Positions 36,749 to 46,882 are shown, counted from the stretch's first letter. The stretch: DNA of 64,000 nt from Pseudomonas sp. NFIX28 (GCF_900107395.1 NZ_FNPW01000002.1:377826-441825), one strand, 5' to 3'. Translations and numbers: made by a program. The notes: generated from the letters alone by a model not told the origin.

Positions 36749-37996
36749 TTACTCCGGCAGCAGGCTTTCGCCAGCAAACAACTCGGCTACCGTCTCGCGG
36801 CGACGCACTTCAACAGCCTGTTCACCATCGACCAGCACTTCGGCAGCGCGACCGCGGGTGTTGTAGTTGGAGCTCATGACGAAACCGTAGGCACCGGCCG
36901 AATGCACGGCCAACAGGTCGCCTTCCTCCAGCGCAAGCGAACGTTCCTTGGCCAGGAAGTCGCCGGTTTCGCAGATCGGACCGACGATGTCGTAGATACG
37001 TGCCTGGCCATCGCGTGGGCGCACGGCGCTGACGTCCATCCAGGCCTGGTACAGGGCCGGGCGGATCAGGTCGTTCATCGCCGCGTCGACGATGGCGAAG
37101 TCCTTGTGTTCGGTGTGCTTGAGGTACTCGACCCGGGTCAGCAACACGCCGGCGTTGGCGACGATGAAACGACCGGGTTCGAAGACCAGTGCCAGGTCGC
37201 GGCCGTCGAGGCGCTCGCGCACGGCCTTGATGTAGTCGGCGGCCAGCGGTGGCTCTTCATCGCGATAACGCACGCCCAGGCCGCCACCGAGGTCGATATG
37301 GCGCAGGTAGATACCGCATTCGCCCAGGCGGTCGACCAGGTCCAGCAGGCGGTCGAGGGCATCGATGAAGGGGGCCAGGGTGGTCAGTTGCGAGCCGATA
37401 TGGCAATCGACGCCGACCACTTCCAGGTTCGGCAACTGAGCCGCGCGGATGTACACGTCTTCGGCATCGGCGATGGCGATGCCGAACTTGTTTTCCTTCA
37501 GACCGGTGGAAATGTACGGGTGGGTGCCGGCGTCGACATCCGGGTTGACCCGCAGCGAGACCGGCGCGCGAACGCCCAGCTCGGCTGCGACCTGTTGCAG
37601 GCGCTCCAGCTCGTCGCTGGATTCGACGTTGAAACAGTGCACGCCGACTTCCAGGGCGCGACGCATGTCGTCACGGGTCTTGCCGACACCGGAGAAGACA
37701 ATCTTGTCGGCCGCGCCGCCGGCGGCCAGGACGCGTTCCAGCTCGCCCCGGGAAACGATGTCGAAACCGGCGCCCAGTCGCGCCAGGACATTGAGTACGC
37801 CCAGGTTGGAGTTGGCCTTTACCGCGAAGCAGACCAGATGCGGCATGCCGGCGAGAGCATCGGCGTACGCGTGGTACTGCGCTTCAATGTGCGCTCGGGA
37901 ATAGACGTAGGTCGGCGTGCCAAAGCGTTCGGCAATGGCGGACAACGCTACACCTTCCGCGAACAGCTGCCCGTCGCGGTAGTTAAAAGCGTCCAT
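36749..37996 (-). CDS. lysA: diaminopimelate decarboxylase
   Basis: This 415-residue fold-type III PLP enzyme converts meso-DAP to lysine. The PLP lysine is K60 in [10 protein letters not shown]. Other conserved elements are [27 protein letters not shown] and the catalytic [11 protein letters not shown]. It follows lptM by 9 bases. Confidence 0.97.
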   Translation of the reverse strand: MDAFNYRDGQLFAEGVALSAIAERFGTPTYVYSRAHIEAQYHAYADALAGMPHLVCFAVKANSNLGVLNVLARLGAGFDIVSRGELERVLAAGGAADKIVFSGVGKTRDDMRRALEVGVHCFNVESSDELERLQQVAAELGVRAPVSLRVNPDVDAGTHPYISTGLKENKFGIAIADAEDVYIRAAQLPNLEVVGVDCHIGSQLTTLAPFIDALDRLLDLVDRLGECGIYLRHIDLGGGLGVRYRDEEPPLAADYIKAVRERLDGRDLALVFEPGRFIVANAGVLLTRVEYLKHTEHKDFAIVDAAMNDLIRPALYQAWMDVSAVRPRDGQARIYDIVGPICETGDFLAKERSLALEEGDLLAVHSAGAYGFVMSSNYNTRGRAAEVLVDGEQAVEVRRRETVAELFAGESLLPE

Positions 37997-38005
37997 GGAG
38001 TTCCC

Positions 38006-38158
38006 TTAGTTGGTGTCGTGCTTGTGCGACTGCGAGTGACCCTGGTCTTCAGCGGATTTGCTGTCATCGGGAAGATACAGCGGACCTTTTTGGCCGCAGG
38101 CAGTGACAAGGCAGGCAACCGCGACGAGCGCAGCAAGGGAAGAGATCAGGCGCTTCAT
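38006..38158 (-). CDS. lptM: small lipoprotein LptM (YifL)
   Basis: This 50-residue lipoprotein reads MKRLISSLAALVAVACLVTA, then the lipobox cysteine (LVTAC, C21), then GQKGPLYLP and a short hydrophilic, histidine-rich tail. The C-GQKGPLYLP block is diagnostic of LptM, which helps disulfide maturation of the LptDE complex. It is the first gene of the lysA-dapF run, as is common in gammaproteobacteria. Confidence 0.93.
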   Translation of the reverse strand: MKRLISSLAALVAVACLVTACGQKGPLYLPDDSKSAEDQGHSQSHKHDTN

Positions 38159-38397
38159 GGCGAAATCCTTGAGAATGCGTTAATTGCGCCCGAGTATACC
38201 GGCCACCCGACGGCTTGCCTATGCGCTGGAACACCCGTCCGGCGGGCCTTTGCCCTGGGCGAAGGCGCTGGGCGCGGCACTTGCGGGGATATTTTCCCCG
38301 CTGCCCGCGCCCTTGATCGGTATCCTTTGCATTCGCCCGGATGCGCCCGTATCTTGCGGCGCTTGAGCGTGAGTAGACACTTTTCGAGGTTCCCGCA

Positions 38398-38730
38398 ATG
38401 AGTTTGACTGAAGCCCGTTTCCACGATCTGGTCGATGCCACCCAGCAGACGCTGGAGGACATTTTCGAGGACAGCGACCTGGATATCGACCTGGAGAGCT
38501 CCGCCGGTGTGCTCACCGTCAAGTTCGAAAACGGCAGCCAGGTGATCTTCAGCCGCCAGGAACCGCTGCGCCAGCTGTGGCTGGCCGCGCGCTCCGGTGG
38601 TTTCCACTTCGACTACGACGAAGAAAGCGAGCGCTGGATGTGCGACAAGAGCGAAGAGCAGCTGGGCGAAATGCTCGAACGCATCGTTCTCGAGCAGGCC
38701 GACATCAAGCTTGAGTTCGAAGGGCTCTGA
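38398..38730 (+). CDS. cyaY: frataxin-like iron donor CyaY
   Basis: This 110-residue frataxin homologue binds iron and tunes IscS-dependent Fe-S assembly. The N-terminal helix (SLTEARFHDLVDATQQTLEDIFED) and the acidic ridge, followed by QEPLRQLWLAARSGGFHFDYD, are typical. It is divergent from lptM, as in P. aeruginosa. Confidence 0.95.
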   Translation: MSLTEARFHDLVDATQQTLEDIFEDSDLDIDLESSAGVLTVKFENGSQVIFSRQEPLRQLWLAARSGGFHFDYDEESERWMCDKSEEQLGEMLERIVLEQADIKLEFEGL

Positions 38731-38734
38731 GACC

Positions 38735-38968
38735 GTGACGCAGACCGCCGCCGCGCGCCCGCCCAAGCCGCTGTACAGCAACGTCAGCCCGGCGGTGGCC
38801 TCGCCCTGCGTCAGCCTGTGCCGGCTGGATGAGGCAAAAGTCTGCAAGGGCTGTTTCCGGCATGTCGAAGACATTCGCGAATGGCGCTCGGCGGACGACG
38901 AGCGACGGCGAGTGATCTGCCGCCAGGCGCTGGAGCGCAAGCGGGCGGCGGCGCCCGGCCTGGGCTAG
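38735..38968 (+). CDS. DUF1289 cysteine-rich small protein
   Basis: This 77-residue protein starts at GTG 4 bases after the cyaY stop. It has the DUF1289 cysteine pattern SPCVSLCRLDEAKVCKGCFRHVEDIREW, which probably binds a metal. The family is often next to Fe-S or redox genes; its function is unknown. It is likely co-translated with cyaY. Confidence 0.85.
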   Translation: MTQTAAARPPKPLYSNVSPAVASPCVSLCRLDEAKVCKGCFRHVEDIREWRSADDERRRVICRQALERKRAAAPGLG

Positions 38969-39050
38969 CGCAGGCACGGAAGCCCGGCGGCTTGTTTATT
39001 TGTGCTGCTGTGGTAGTGTCCGGTTACGCCTCGCCACATCGAGGCCAGTG

Positions 39051-39087
39051 AAAACCCCGTCCTATCTGGATGGGGTTTTGCTTTTTT
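39051..39087 (+). terminator. intrinsic terminator upstream of rnk
   Basis: AAAACCCC (39051-39058) pairs with GGGGTTTT (39072-39079) and a run of T follows. It lies 83 bases after the DUF1289 stop and just before rnk. Confidence 0.75.
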
Positions 39088-39115
39088 GTGCCGAAAAAAG
39101 GAGTCTGCCTGGATC

Positions 39116-39529
39116 ATGAGCACCGCACCTTCCATCATTCTCACCCGCCTCGACGTACAGCGTCTGGAGCGCCTGATCGACAGCCTGGACGACACGCTGC
39201 CTGGCGTCATTGCGCTGCAGACCGAGCTGGATCGCGCTGAAACCCTGGTGGGCCACGATGAAGTCCCAGCCGGTGTCGTGACCATGAATTCGCGTGTGCA
39301 TTGCCGCGAAGAGGGCAGCGGCAAGGACTATCACCTGACGTTGGTGTATCCACAGGACGCCAATGCCGACGAAGGCCGGATCTCGATCCTGGCGCCGGTG
39401 GGCAGCGCCTTGCTCGGCTTGCAGGTCGGGCAGTACATCGACTGGCCGGCCCCCGGCGGCAAGACCCTGAAACTGACCTTGCTGGAAGTGGAATACCAAC
39501 CCGAGGCGGCTGGCGACTTTCACCTCTGA
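39116..39529 (+). CDS. rnk: regulator of nucleoside diphosphate kinase
   Basis: This 137-residue protein has an N-terminal coiled coil (RLDVQRLERLIDSLD) and a C-terminal GreA/B-like domain (SRVHCREEGSGKDYHLTLVYPQDANADEGRISILAPVGSALLG). Rnk binds RNA polymerase in the secondary channel and can substitute for AlgQ in P. aeruginosa NDP kinase control. It is convergent with cyaA. ATG at 39116 is the family start. Confidence 0.92.
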   Translation: MSTAPSIILTRLDVQRLERLIDSLDDTLPGVIALQTELDRAETLVGHDEVPAGVVTMNSRVHCREEGSGKDYHLTLVYPQDANADEGRISILAPVGSALLGLQVGQYIDWPAPGGKTLKLTLLEVEYQPEAAGDFHL

Positions 39530-39546
39530 CCGCTACTCCTGACCGG

Positions 39547-42396
39547 CTAGACCTGCTCGAGCGCGTCGTTCAAGGCGCGCTCCAGGTCCGCCTTGTAGCG
39601 CAGGTAAAGATTGCTTGAGCCGTGGTGGTCGCCGAGCAGGCCCGACAGGTCCAGGTCGGTGATGTAGCAGCGATAGCGTTCGGTTGCGTGACGCTGGCCA
39701 ACGATCTCCTGGGCGACCGCGGCAAACAGCTGGTTGCCATGCTCCAGCTCGGAAAACTCCCGTTGATTGCAATACAGGGTGACCTGCACCTGTCCCGGTG
39801 CGGCCTTGCCGATAATCCCCTGCACGTCATAGAACGGCTTGTTCGCCGGTGTCTGCGGCATCGGGCGCGGCTCGACCCGGCGGGCCCTTGTGCCGCCTGA
39901 GGGCAATATCTGGTAATACAAAATGTCCAGCGGGACCAGGGCTTGCGCGGCATCCATCGGCAGTTGGGCATCGCGCCGGTAGAGGATCGACTGCAGGAAG
40001 CGTTGCAGGGGAACCAGCAGGCTTTGTTCGTCGTGATAAGGCAGGCGTTGCTGCCAGAGCGCATCGAATTCATCCAGCACGTACAACTCGGCTTGGGCCT
40101 CGACGACGCGGTAGAACACCTGGATGCAATCGGGCTGGCCCATCGGCAGGATCAGGGCCAGGTCGTGCTCTTCCAGGGCCATTGGGTCCAGGTGCAGCGG
40201 GCTGTAGCTCGATTGTTCTTCGCCAAGGTAGTCGATCAGCGCCGGCAGGCTGGCCAGTGCCACATGATTGACCTGGCCCGGCACCAGCTCCAGCACGTGG
40301 TAATGCTGCTGCACCTGGATCAGATAGCGGTGGTTGAGCTGGCTGAGCAGCAGGTTCTGCGCCATGTCGAACAGCTCTTCGACGCGCTGGGCGATGAACT
40401 GGGCCCGGTTGTGGCAAAAGCAGCGGACCCTCAGTCTCGGTTGTTCGAGGCCGCGCGGCAGGCTGTTGAGGTAGTCGCGCAAGCAGTCGAGCAGGGCATG
40501 GGTGCCGTCGTAACGGCCTACCAGGACTTCGTTCCAGCTGGTGAGTGTCACTTGGTCGAGGGTCAGCACCAGGTTTTCCCGCACCCCGGCGTAGCTCAGG
40601 GAATCGGTGCGCTCAGTGGTCATCAGGATGTTCAGGTCGCGGTGATGCTTGAGCGGATCGCGGCCCACATTCACCAGGATCAGCACCTCGCTGGGCACGC
40701 TGGTGTGCAGCAGGCGCTCTTCGCTGACGGTGCCCAGGGGCAGGGCAATGGTCTGTTGCAGGCTGCCCAGCAGGTTGAACAGCTCGAACTCGCTCAGGTC
40801 GCTGCTGCCCGGATGCAGCGCCAGGCGCGTGCTGCTGTCGATCACGCCGTTGCGATGGCACCAGGTCAGCAGTTCCAGCAGTTCGCGGCTGCGCTTGATC
40901 GGCGCGAAGTGTTCCCACTCCAGGGCATTCAGGCTGCCGTTGTACAGGCCCCAATGGGTTTGCCCCGGCTCTTTCTTGTTGGGCGACTGGACCAGGGTCA
41001 GGGTGTCTTCGGCCAGGTCCGGGGCGATGCCGGGGTTGATGAACTCGATCTTGCCAGCCTTGCGCTCGAAGGCGGCATACAGCCGGCGGCCGAGGACATT
41101 CAGGTCGCGCTTGTTGATCAGCCCGAGGGTCTGCTCGGTACGGGCGAACTGGGTCAGGAAGCGGTAGCTGTAGTTCAGTTCGTTGACCAGGGCCCGGCGT
41201 TCGGCGCTGACCTGGCGGACTTTCCACTGGCTGCGGCTGTCGAGCATCGCCAGTTGGCGTTGATCCCAGCCCCATTCATGGGCCAGCCGTTCGAGCAGCG
41301 AGCGCTGCCAGCCCGGATTACGCGCGCCGTTATGGCCGGTGAGCTTGCGGTTGACCTTCAAATACAGGCTGCGCCGTACCAGTTCCAGGCGCTCCGGCTC
41401 GCCACGGGCCTTGAGGTATTCCTCGATGCGTCGGTAGACCACGATGTACGGGTCCAGCTCGTCGAGGTCCAGGCGGTTGGCGAACACCGCCTGCTTGAAG
41501 CGCAGGCTCAGGCATTCCACCCGGGGATGCTCGCTGGCATAGACCTCGGTCAGCAGCAGTTTGAGTACGGACTTGTAGGGCGACTCGATGCCCTTGAACA
41601 GCTGCCAGAGTCCGGCGCCGATGAATTCGCCCGGCGGGATATGGGCCAGATGGCCAAGATCGAGGTTTTCATCGGCGCGGATGAAGCGTTTGGACAGCAG
41701 CGTATGGGTGTATTCCTGATAGCGGGCTTCTTCGTACACCGGTACCAGCCACCACAGCGGTGTGCGCCCGGCCAGCCAGATCGCCGTGCGATAGAACTCG
41801 TCCAGCAGCAGGTAGTGCTGGGTGGTGCCGCAGTCGTCCGAACTCAATTGGGTGTCGCGATCGCCACGGACAAAGCGGCTCGGGTCGATCAGGAAGAAAT
41901 GCGCCTCGGCGCCCTGGCCGGCAGCCCAGGTTTCCAGCAGCAGGCACTTCTTGCGCAGCTCGGCGAGTTCATTTTCGCCGAGGTCGGGCGCATGGCAGAC
42001 CCACACGTCCATATCGCTCTGGTCGGCCTGGGCCAGAGTACCCAGGCTGCCCATCAGGAACAGACCATGGATAGGACGCGGCGCATTGCTTGGCCGAGCC
42101 TTGTAGGAAAACGAGCGGGTCAGGCGCTGGGCTTCGTTGAGCGTGGGCGTATCGGGCTCATAGTTCGACAGCCCGGCCGGTGTAGCACCCGACACGTAAC
42201 CCGGCAATAACGGGTGGTTGACGTGAAAGAACAGCGGCAACAGGTTGAGCACCAGTTGCTGGCGTGGCGACAACCCCTCCATGGCCCGGCCCAGGCGCCC
42301 TTCGTTGAGCTTGAGAAAGCGCGCGCGCAGTTGGCTGAGAACCTTGCGATCGATTCCCTCGTCCAGATCTGGGCGGATTTCATGGGTGCGGGTCAT
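39547..42396 (-). CDS. cyaA: class I adenylate cyclase
   Basis: This 949-residue protein is the enterobacterial-type (class I) adenylate cyclase. The catalytic N-terminal half includes the nucleotidyltransferase motif GSLGTLAQADQSDMDVWVCH (about 116-135) with the metal-binding aspartates, and the large C-terminal half is regulatory. It makes cAMP for Vfr/Crp-type regulators. It stands alone, convergent with rnk. Confidence 0.95.
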   Translation of the reverse strand: MTRTHEIRPDLDEGIDRKVLSQLRARFLKLNEGRLGRAMEGLSPRQQLVLNLLPLFFHVNHPLLPGYVSGATPAGLSNYEPDTPTLNEAQRLTRSFSYKARPSNAPRPIHGLFLMGSLGTLAQADQSDMDVWVCHAPDLGENELAELRKKCLLLETWAAGQGAEAHFFLIDPSRFVRGDRDTQLSSDDCGTTQHYLLLDEFYRTAIWLAGRTPLWWLVPVYEEARYQEYTHTLLSKRFIRADENLDLGHLAHIPPGEFIGAGLWQLFKGIESPYKSVLKLLLTEVYASEHPRVECLSLRFKQAVFANRLDLDELDPYIVVYRRIEEYLKARGEPERLELVRRSLYLKVNRKLTGHNGARNPGWQRSLLERLAHEWGWDQRQLAMLDSRSQWKVRQVSAERRALVNELNYSYRFLTQFARTEQTLGLINKRDLNVLGRRLYAAFERKAGKIEFINPGIAPDLAEDTLTLVQSPNKKEPGQTHWGLYNGSLNALEWEHFAPIKRSRELLELLTWCHRNGVIDSSTRLALHPGSSDLSEFELFNLLGSLQQTIALPLGTVSEERLLHTSVPSEVLILVNVGRDPLKHHRDLNILMTTERTDSLSYAGVRENLVLTLDQVTLTSWNEVLVGRYDGTHALLDCLRDYLNSLPRGLEQPRLRVRCFCHNRAQFIAQRVEELFDMAQNLLLSQLNHRYLIQVQQHYHVLELVPGQVNHVALASLPALIDYLGEEQSSYSPLHLDPMALEEHDLALILPMGQPDCIQVFYRVVEAQAELYVLDEFDALWQQRLPYHDEQSLLVPLQRFLQSILYRRDAQLPMDAAQALVPLDILYYQILPSGGTRARRVEPRPMPQTPANKPFYDVQGIIGKAAPGQVQVTLYCNQREFSELEHGNQLFAAVAQEIVGQRHATERYRCYITDLDLSGLLGDHHGSSNLYLRYKADLERALNDALEQV

Positions 42397-42571
42397 TCAA
42401 ACAGGCTCGCGAAGCTTGAACGTGGGAGGCATGGATGCGAAGGAGTTTACAGCCAGTCGAGGGCGAGTCTTAAGCTGAATTTGATTTTTGACGTCAGATT
42501 CCCAACGTCCGCTTGGAGCTTGCCCGCGGAATCCGACAGGCGGGGATTCCGAGGGCTGTAGGGGAGAGCGG

Positions 42572-42817
42572 TCAGGCGGCTTCTTTGACTGTCAGGATGG
42601 TCAGCAGGCCTTGGGCATGCTCGGCGGCATCGCGGCCCAGGCTGGTCAGGTAACCACCATCGGGCTGGGTAATGAGCTCTTTCTCGAACAGGCGTTGTGC
42701 GGCGGCGATGGCTTGGGGGGCAGCGGTCTGATGGATTTTCAGGCCTTCCTGGGAACTGTCCAGGTTGAAGAGTGCAAGGATTTCCAGTTCGGCAACCAAC
42801 TCAGGGGTATACGACAT
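42572..42817 (-). CDS. TIGR02647-family small protein
   Basis: This 81-residue protein (MSYTPELVAELEILALFNL...) matches the TIGR02647 family of gammaproteobacteria. The helix-turn-helix-like pattern QAIAAAQRLFEKELITQPDGGYLTSLGRDAAEHAQ suggests a winged-helix fold, but no regulatory role is established. GTCCTT lies before the ATG. Confidence 0.82.
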   Translation of the reverse strand: MSYTPELVAELEILALFNLDSSQEGLKIHQTAAPQAIAAAQRLFEKELITQPDGGYLTSLGRDAAEHAQGLLTILTVKEAA

Positions 42818-43003
42818 AAGGACTCCAGACTTTCTAGGAATTAGACGACAGCGTCCTTAAGGTGACCGCAGTTGCGCAGCCTGTCCAGTGTCCGCTGCGG
42901 ACTTTTACGCCTCTGGGCGGCGGTATTTGGCCGCAGGGCGCAAATCAGTGTAGCCAAGGGTCGCAATCGCGCCGGCGGGTCGCGGCGCGAGGCGGGGCGG
43001 GGC

Positions 43004-43291
43004 TTATTTCTTCTCGGGCGGCAGCTCGGGCAGCGCACGCAGGGCGGCTTCGTACCATTGGGTATCGAACGCGCGGTCTTCTTCGAGGATCGCGTCGATT
43101 TCCACTGCCAGGACGTGAGCCATGAGGTTGAGGATTTCGTCACGCTCGTAGCCGACCAGGGTCAGCTTGTTGAAAGTGGCCCTGGCCGCTGGCGGGTTGT
43201 CGCTTTCGATCTGGTTTTCGATCGCTTCGATCAGGGTGTTTTCGGCGAACTCTTCATCGTCGTTATCGTCGTGCTGGGTTGGCTCGCTCAT
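43004..43291 (-). CDS. conserved small acidic protein of Pseudomonas
   Basis: This 95-residue protein has an acidic N-terminus (SEPTQHDDNDDEEFAENT) and a helical C-terminus (ARATFNKLTLVGYERDEILNLMAHVLAVEIDAILEEDRAF). I do not recognise its family. The gene keeps this position between cyaA and argH in pseudomonads. AGGAG lies before the ATG. Confidence 0.78.
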   Translation of the reverse strand: MSEPTQHDDNDDEEFAENTLIEAIENQIESDNPPAARATFNKLTLVGYERDEILNLMAHVLAVEIDAILEEDRAFDTQWYEAALRALPELPPEKK

Positions 43292-43416
43292 GGCAGGCTC
43301 CTCAAGGAAAGGTCGCCAGTCTACCTGTATTCAGGAGCCTGATGCTGCTGGCCAGTCGGCTGCCGAGGATCTATAAAAGTGGCTGCCAACCCCGTACCCG
43401 GCCTGGAGGCTGCGTG

Positions 43417-44073
43417 ATGCTCAAGCTTTATGGATTCGCCGTCAGCAATTACTACAACATGGTGAAACTGGCATTGCTGGAAAAAGGTCTGCCCTTCGAA
43501 GAAGTGCCGTTCTATGCCGGGCAAAGCCCCGAGGCATTGGCCATCAGCCCGCGCAGCAAAGTGCCGGTGCTTGGGGTGGAGCAGGGCTTTATCAATGAAA
43601 CCAGCGTGATCCTCGAATACCTCGAAAGCCAGCCAGGGCCTGCCTTGTTGCCAAGCGACCCGTTCGAGCGCGCCCAGGTGCTGGCGCTGGCCAAGGAAAT
43701 CGAGCTTTACATCGAACTGCCGGCACGCGCCTGTTACGGCGAGGCATTTTTTGGGACGGCAGTGCCTGAAGCCATCAAGGAAAAGTCCCGCAACGAATTG
43801 CTGCTGGGGTTCGCCTCACTGGCCAGGCACGGCAAGTTCGCCCCTTATGTGGCGGGCGGCAGCCTGAGTGTGGCGGACCTGTATTTCCTGTACAGCGTGA
43901 GCCTGGCCTGCGCAGTGGGGCAGAAAGTGTTCGGTGTGGATTTGCTGGCGCAGATACCGGCAGCCAAAGCCTTGATGGCGCGACTGGAGCAGATGCCCAA
44001 CGTGCAGCGGGTGGCGGCGGATAAAGATGCGGCGATGCCGCAGTTCCTGGCGATGATCGCCAGCAAGAAGTAG
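43417..44073 (+). CDS. glutathione S-transferase family protein
   Basis: This 218-residue protein has a thioredoxin-like N-terminal domain (MLKLYGFAVSNYYNMVKLALLEKG; KVPVLGVEQGFINETSVILEYLE, where NETS carries the glutathione-binding serine) and an all-helical C-terminal domain. GGAGG lies 9 bases before the ATG. The substrate is unknown. It is convergent with argH. Confidence 0.88.
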   Translation: MLKLYGFAVSNYYNMVKLALLEKGLPFEEVPFYAGQSPEALAISPRSKVPVLGVEQGFINETSVILEYLESQPGPALLPSDPFERAQVLALAKEIELYIELPARACYGEAFFGTAVPEAIKEKSRNELLLGFASLARHGKFAPYVAGGSLSVADLYFLYSVSLACAVGQKVFGVDLLAQIPAAKALMARLEQMPNVQRVAADKDAAMPQFLAMIASKK

Positions 44074-44098
44074 GAAGGTTTCAGGTCGCTGACTGCGG

Positions 44099-44125
44099 GC
44101 AAGCAACGTTGGGAATGTTGCTTGC
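44099..44125. terminator. hairpin between convergent GST and argH genes
   Basis: GCAAGCAAC pairs with GTTGCTTGC around GTTGGGAAT. No long T-run follows on either strand, so termination strength is uncertain. Confidence 0.5.
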
Positions 44126-44137
44126 TCGCGCTGGCTT

Positions 44138-45532
44138 TTAGCGGCTGGCCAGTAGCGCCTGGCCGCGAACCACTGCAGCCCTGACCTGAGCCGGGGCGGT
44201 GCCACCGATGTGGTCACGGGCGTTGACCGAGCCTTCGAGGGTCAGCACGGCAAACACGTCCTGGTCGATCTGATCGCTGAACTTGCGCAATTCTTCCAGG
44301 CTCATTTCCGCCAGGTCCTTGCCGGTTTCCACGCCGTACTTCACCGCGTGGCCAACGATCTCGTGGCAATCACGGAATGGCAGGCCGCGGCGCACCAGGT
44401 AGTCCGCCAGGTCGGTGGCGGTGGAGAAGCCGCGCAACGCCGCTTCGCGCATCATCGCGTGCTTGGGCTTGATCGCCGGGATCATGTCGGCGAAGGCGCG
44501 CAGCGAGTCGCGCAGGGTGTCGGCGGCGTCGAACAGCGGTTCCTTGTCTTCCTGGTTGTCCTTGTTGTAGGCCAGGGGCTGGCCCTTCATCAGGGTCAAC
44601 AGGCCCATCAGGGCGCCGAATACGCGACCGCTCTTGCCACGAACCAGCTCTGGAACGTCGGGGTTCTTCTTCTGCGGCATGATCGAGCTGCCGGTGCAGA
44701 AACGGTCAGGCAGATCGATGAACTGGAACTGCGCGCTGGTCCACAGCACCAGCTCTTCGGAGAAGCGCGACAGGTGCATCATGGCCACGCTGGCCGCGGC
44801 GCAGAACTCAATGGCGAAATCGCGATCAGACACGTTGTCCAGCGAGTTGCCGCCGACGGCGTCGAAGCCCAGCAGCTGGCAGGTCAGCTCGCGATCGATC
44901 GGGTAGGTGGTACCGGCCAGAGCGGCGCTGCCCAGGGGCATGCGGTTGGTGCGCTTGCGGCAGTCGACCAGGCGCTCGTAATCGCGGCTGAGCATCTCGA
45001 ACCAGGCCAGCATGTGATGCCCGAAGGTCACAGGCTGCGCGGTTTGCAGGTGGGTGAAGCCCGGCATGATGGTGCCGGCTTCGCGCTCGGCCTGCTCCAG
45101 CAGGCCTTTTTGCAGGCGAGTGATTTCCGCCAGGATCAGGTCGATTTCGTCACGCAGCCACAGGCGGATATCGGTGGCGACCTGGTCGTTGCGGCTACGG
45201 CCGGTGTGCAGCTTTTTGCCGGTGACGCCGATGCGGTCGGTCAGGCGCGCTTCGATGTTCATGTGCACGTCTTCCAGGTCGACGCGCCAGTCGAAAGTGC
45301 CCGCCTCGATTTCACCCTGGATGGTTTTCAGGCCGTCGATGATGCTGTCGCGTTCGGCATCGGTCAGCACACCGACCTTGGCCAGCATGGTGGCGTGGGC
45401 GATCGAGCCCATGATGTCGTGACGATAGAGGCGCTGGTCGAAGGTGACGGAGGCGGTAAAGCGGGCGACGAAGGCGTCGACGGGCTCACTGAAGCGGCCG
45501 CCCCAGGACTGATTGGTCTTGTCAGTGCTCAT
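44138..45532 (-). CDS. argH: argininosuccinate lyase
   Basis: This 464-residue enzyme cleaves argininosuccinate to arginine and fumarate. The fumarase/ASL signature [15 protein letters not shown] (around residue 275) and the [12 protein letters not shown] segment are intact. It lies beside algR as in P. aeruginosa, but without the usual algZ gene between. Confidence 0.96.
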   Translation of the reverse strand: MSTDKTNQSWGGRFSEPVDAFVARFTASVTFDQRLYRHDIMGSIAHATMLAKVGVLTDAERDSIIDGLKTIQGEIEAGTFDWRVDLEDVHMNIEARLTDRIGVTGKKLHTGRSRNDQVATDIRLWLRDEIDLILAEITRLQKGLLEQAEREAGTIMPGFTHLQTAQPVTFGHHMLAWFEMLSRDYERLVDCRKRTNRMPLGSAALAGTTYPIDRELTCQLLGFDAVGGNSLDNVSDRDFAIEFCAAASVAMMHLSRFSEELVLWTSAQFQFIDLPDRFCTGSSIMPQKKNPDVPELVRGKSGRVFGALMGLLTLMKGQPLAYNKDNQEDKEPLFDAADTLRDSLRAFADMIPAIKPKHAMMREAALRGFSTATDLADYLVRRGLPFRDCHEIVGHAVKYGVETGKDLAEMSLEELRKFSDQIDQDVFAVLTLEGSVNARDHIGGTAPAQVRAAVVRGQALLASR

Positions 45533-46124
45533 GAATTCGCTCGTGATCGGCTGGAAGGGAAATGAGGTGAAAAGTTGCCGCGGATAATAACAGGGTTGCC
45601 AATCCTGTAGCTGGCGCCGGTCGGCAGGTTTTTATTTCCGTCGCGGGCCCGCGGGGCGCTTGTCGCTGCCCTTGGGCGCGCAGAGACTAGGCGAGCGAAG
45701 GCGGGGTGCGAGTGGTGATGTAACGATATTTCTCGATTGAGCAATATCGTCTTGGCAACCGTCTACAGTTGGACTGAAGGAACAGCGCAATCTCGGAAAT
45801 TCCATCGAGCTGGTCGCTGATCACACAACCGTTGTCGCATGCGCTCCGGTCTCGATGCCACCTCGCGATTTGCGAGGGAGGCGGTCGGGGTGGAAGCCGA
45901 CTATAAGAAAGGGGGGTGTTTGTGTCTTGTATCAGCAGTCCCCATGACCATGTCGTGCAGTGGCGGGCCCTGAACGGTGTCGAGCAGGCCCGGGTAAATA
46001 ATGGTGCTTCTCGTAGGGCACTTTTTGGCCCTCGCACTAGTCTTAGCGTGGATCGCCGTGACGGACGTCACTTCACCTGTCTACGCTATCCTTGTGCGAG
46101 ACTCACGCAGGAATCCAGCGCAAT
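45533..46124. other. argH-algR intergenic region without algZ
   Basis: This 592-base gap lies between the divergent argH and algR. In P. aeruginosa the histidine kinase gene algZ (fimS) lies here. No kinase frame or remnant is visible. Features seen are a perfect 8-base dyad at 45723-45750 and a single CCGTTGTCG (45846 region), similar to an AlgR half-site. The rest looks like ordinary leader sequence. Confidence 0.6.
45723..45750. promoter_or_regulatory. perfect inverted repeat in the argH-algR region
   Basis: ACGATATT (45723-45730) is the exact inverse complement of AATATCGT (45743-45750), separated by 12 bases (two helical turns centre to centre). It looks like a dimeric regulator site. 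The protein is unknown. Confidence 0.4.
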
Positions 46125-46871
46125 ATGAATGTCCTGATCGTTGATGACGAACCCCTAGCCCGCGAGCGACTGAGCCGGATGGTCAGTGAGCTTGAGGGAT
46201 ACAGTGTCCTGGAGCCCAGCGCCACCAATGGCGAAGAGGCATTGGCCCTGATCGACAGCCTGAAGCCGGATATCGTGCTTCTCGACATCCGCATGCCGGG
46301 TCTCGATGGCCTGCAGGTCGCCGCCCGCTTATGCGAGCGTGAGGCGCCGCCAGCCGTGGTGTTTTGTGCCGCCCCCGATGAATTCGCCCTCGAGGCTTTT
46401 GATGTCAGCGAGGTAGGGCACCTGCTCAAACCGGTGCGTTCCGAGCATCTGCTCGAAGCGTTGAAAAAGGCCGACCGTCCCAACAGGGTCCAGTTGGCGG
46501 CCCTGACCCGGCCCGCTGCCGAAAGCGGTAGCGGCCCCCGCAGCCATATCAGTGCGCGCACCCGCAAAGGCATCGAGCTGATCCCGTTGGATCAGGTCGT
46601 CTATTTCATTGCCGACCACAAATACGTGACCCTGCGCCATGAGAGCGGGGAAGTCCTGCTGGATGAACCCCTGAAGGCGCTGGAAGATGAGTTCGGCGAG
46701 CGTTTCGTGCGCATCCATCGCAACGCCCTGGTGGCCCGCGAGCGCATCGAACGCCTGCAGCGTACGCCGCTGGGGCATTTCCAGCTGTTTCTCAAGGGGC
46801 TCAACGGTGATGCGCTGATCGTCAGCCGACGGCATGTGGCCGGTGTACGCAAGATGATGCAACAGCTCTAG
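46125..46871 (+). CDS. algR: LytTR response regulator AlgR
   Basis: This 248-residue regulator has a receiver domain (acidic pair D7-D8, phospho-acceptor D54 in VLLDIRMPG, conserved lysine in LLKPVRS) and a C-terminal LytTR DNA-binding domain (LIPLDQVVYFIADHKYVTLRHESGEVLLDEPLKALE). AlgR controls alginate, motility and surface functions in Pseudomonas. Length matches the P. aeruginosa protein exactly. There is no adjacent kinase gene. Confidence 0.95.
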   Translation: MNVLIVDDEPLARERLSRMVSELEGYSVLEPSATNGEEALALIDSLKPDIVLLDIRMPGLDGLQVAARLCEREAPPAVVFCAAPDEFALEAFDVSEVGHLLKPVRSEHLLEALKKADRPNRVQLAALTRPAAESGSGPRSHISARTRKGIELIPLDQVVYFIADHKYVTLRHESGEVLLDEPLKALEDEFGERFVRIHRNALVARERIERLQRTPLGHFQLFLKGLNGDALIVSRRHVAGVRKMMQQL

Positions 46872-46882
46872 AACCAGGGCGG

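Noticed and set aside
45916..46128. 70-codon frame upstream of algR
   Set aside because: It overlaps the algR start, lacks a ribosome site and reads as leader sequence, not as a kinase remnant.
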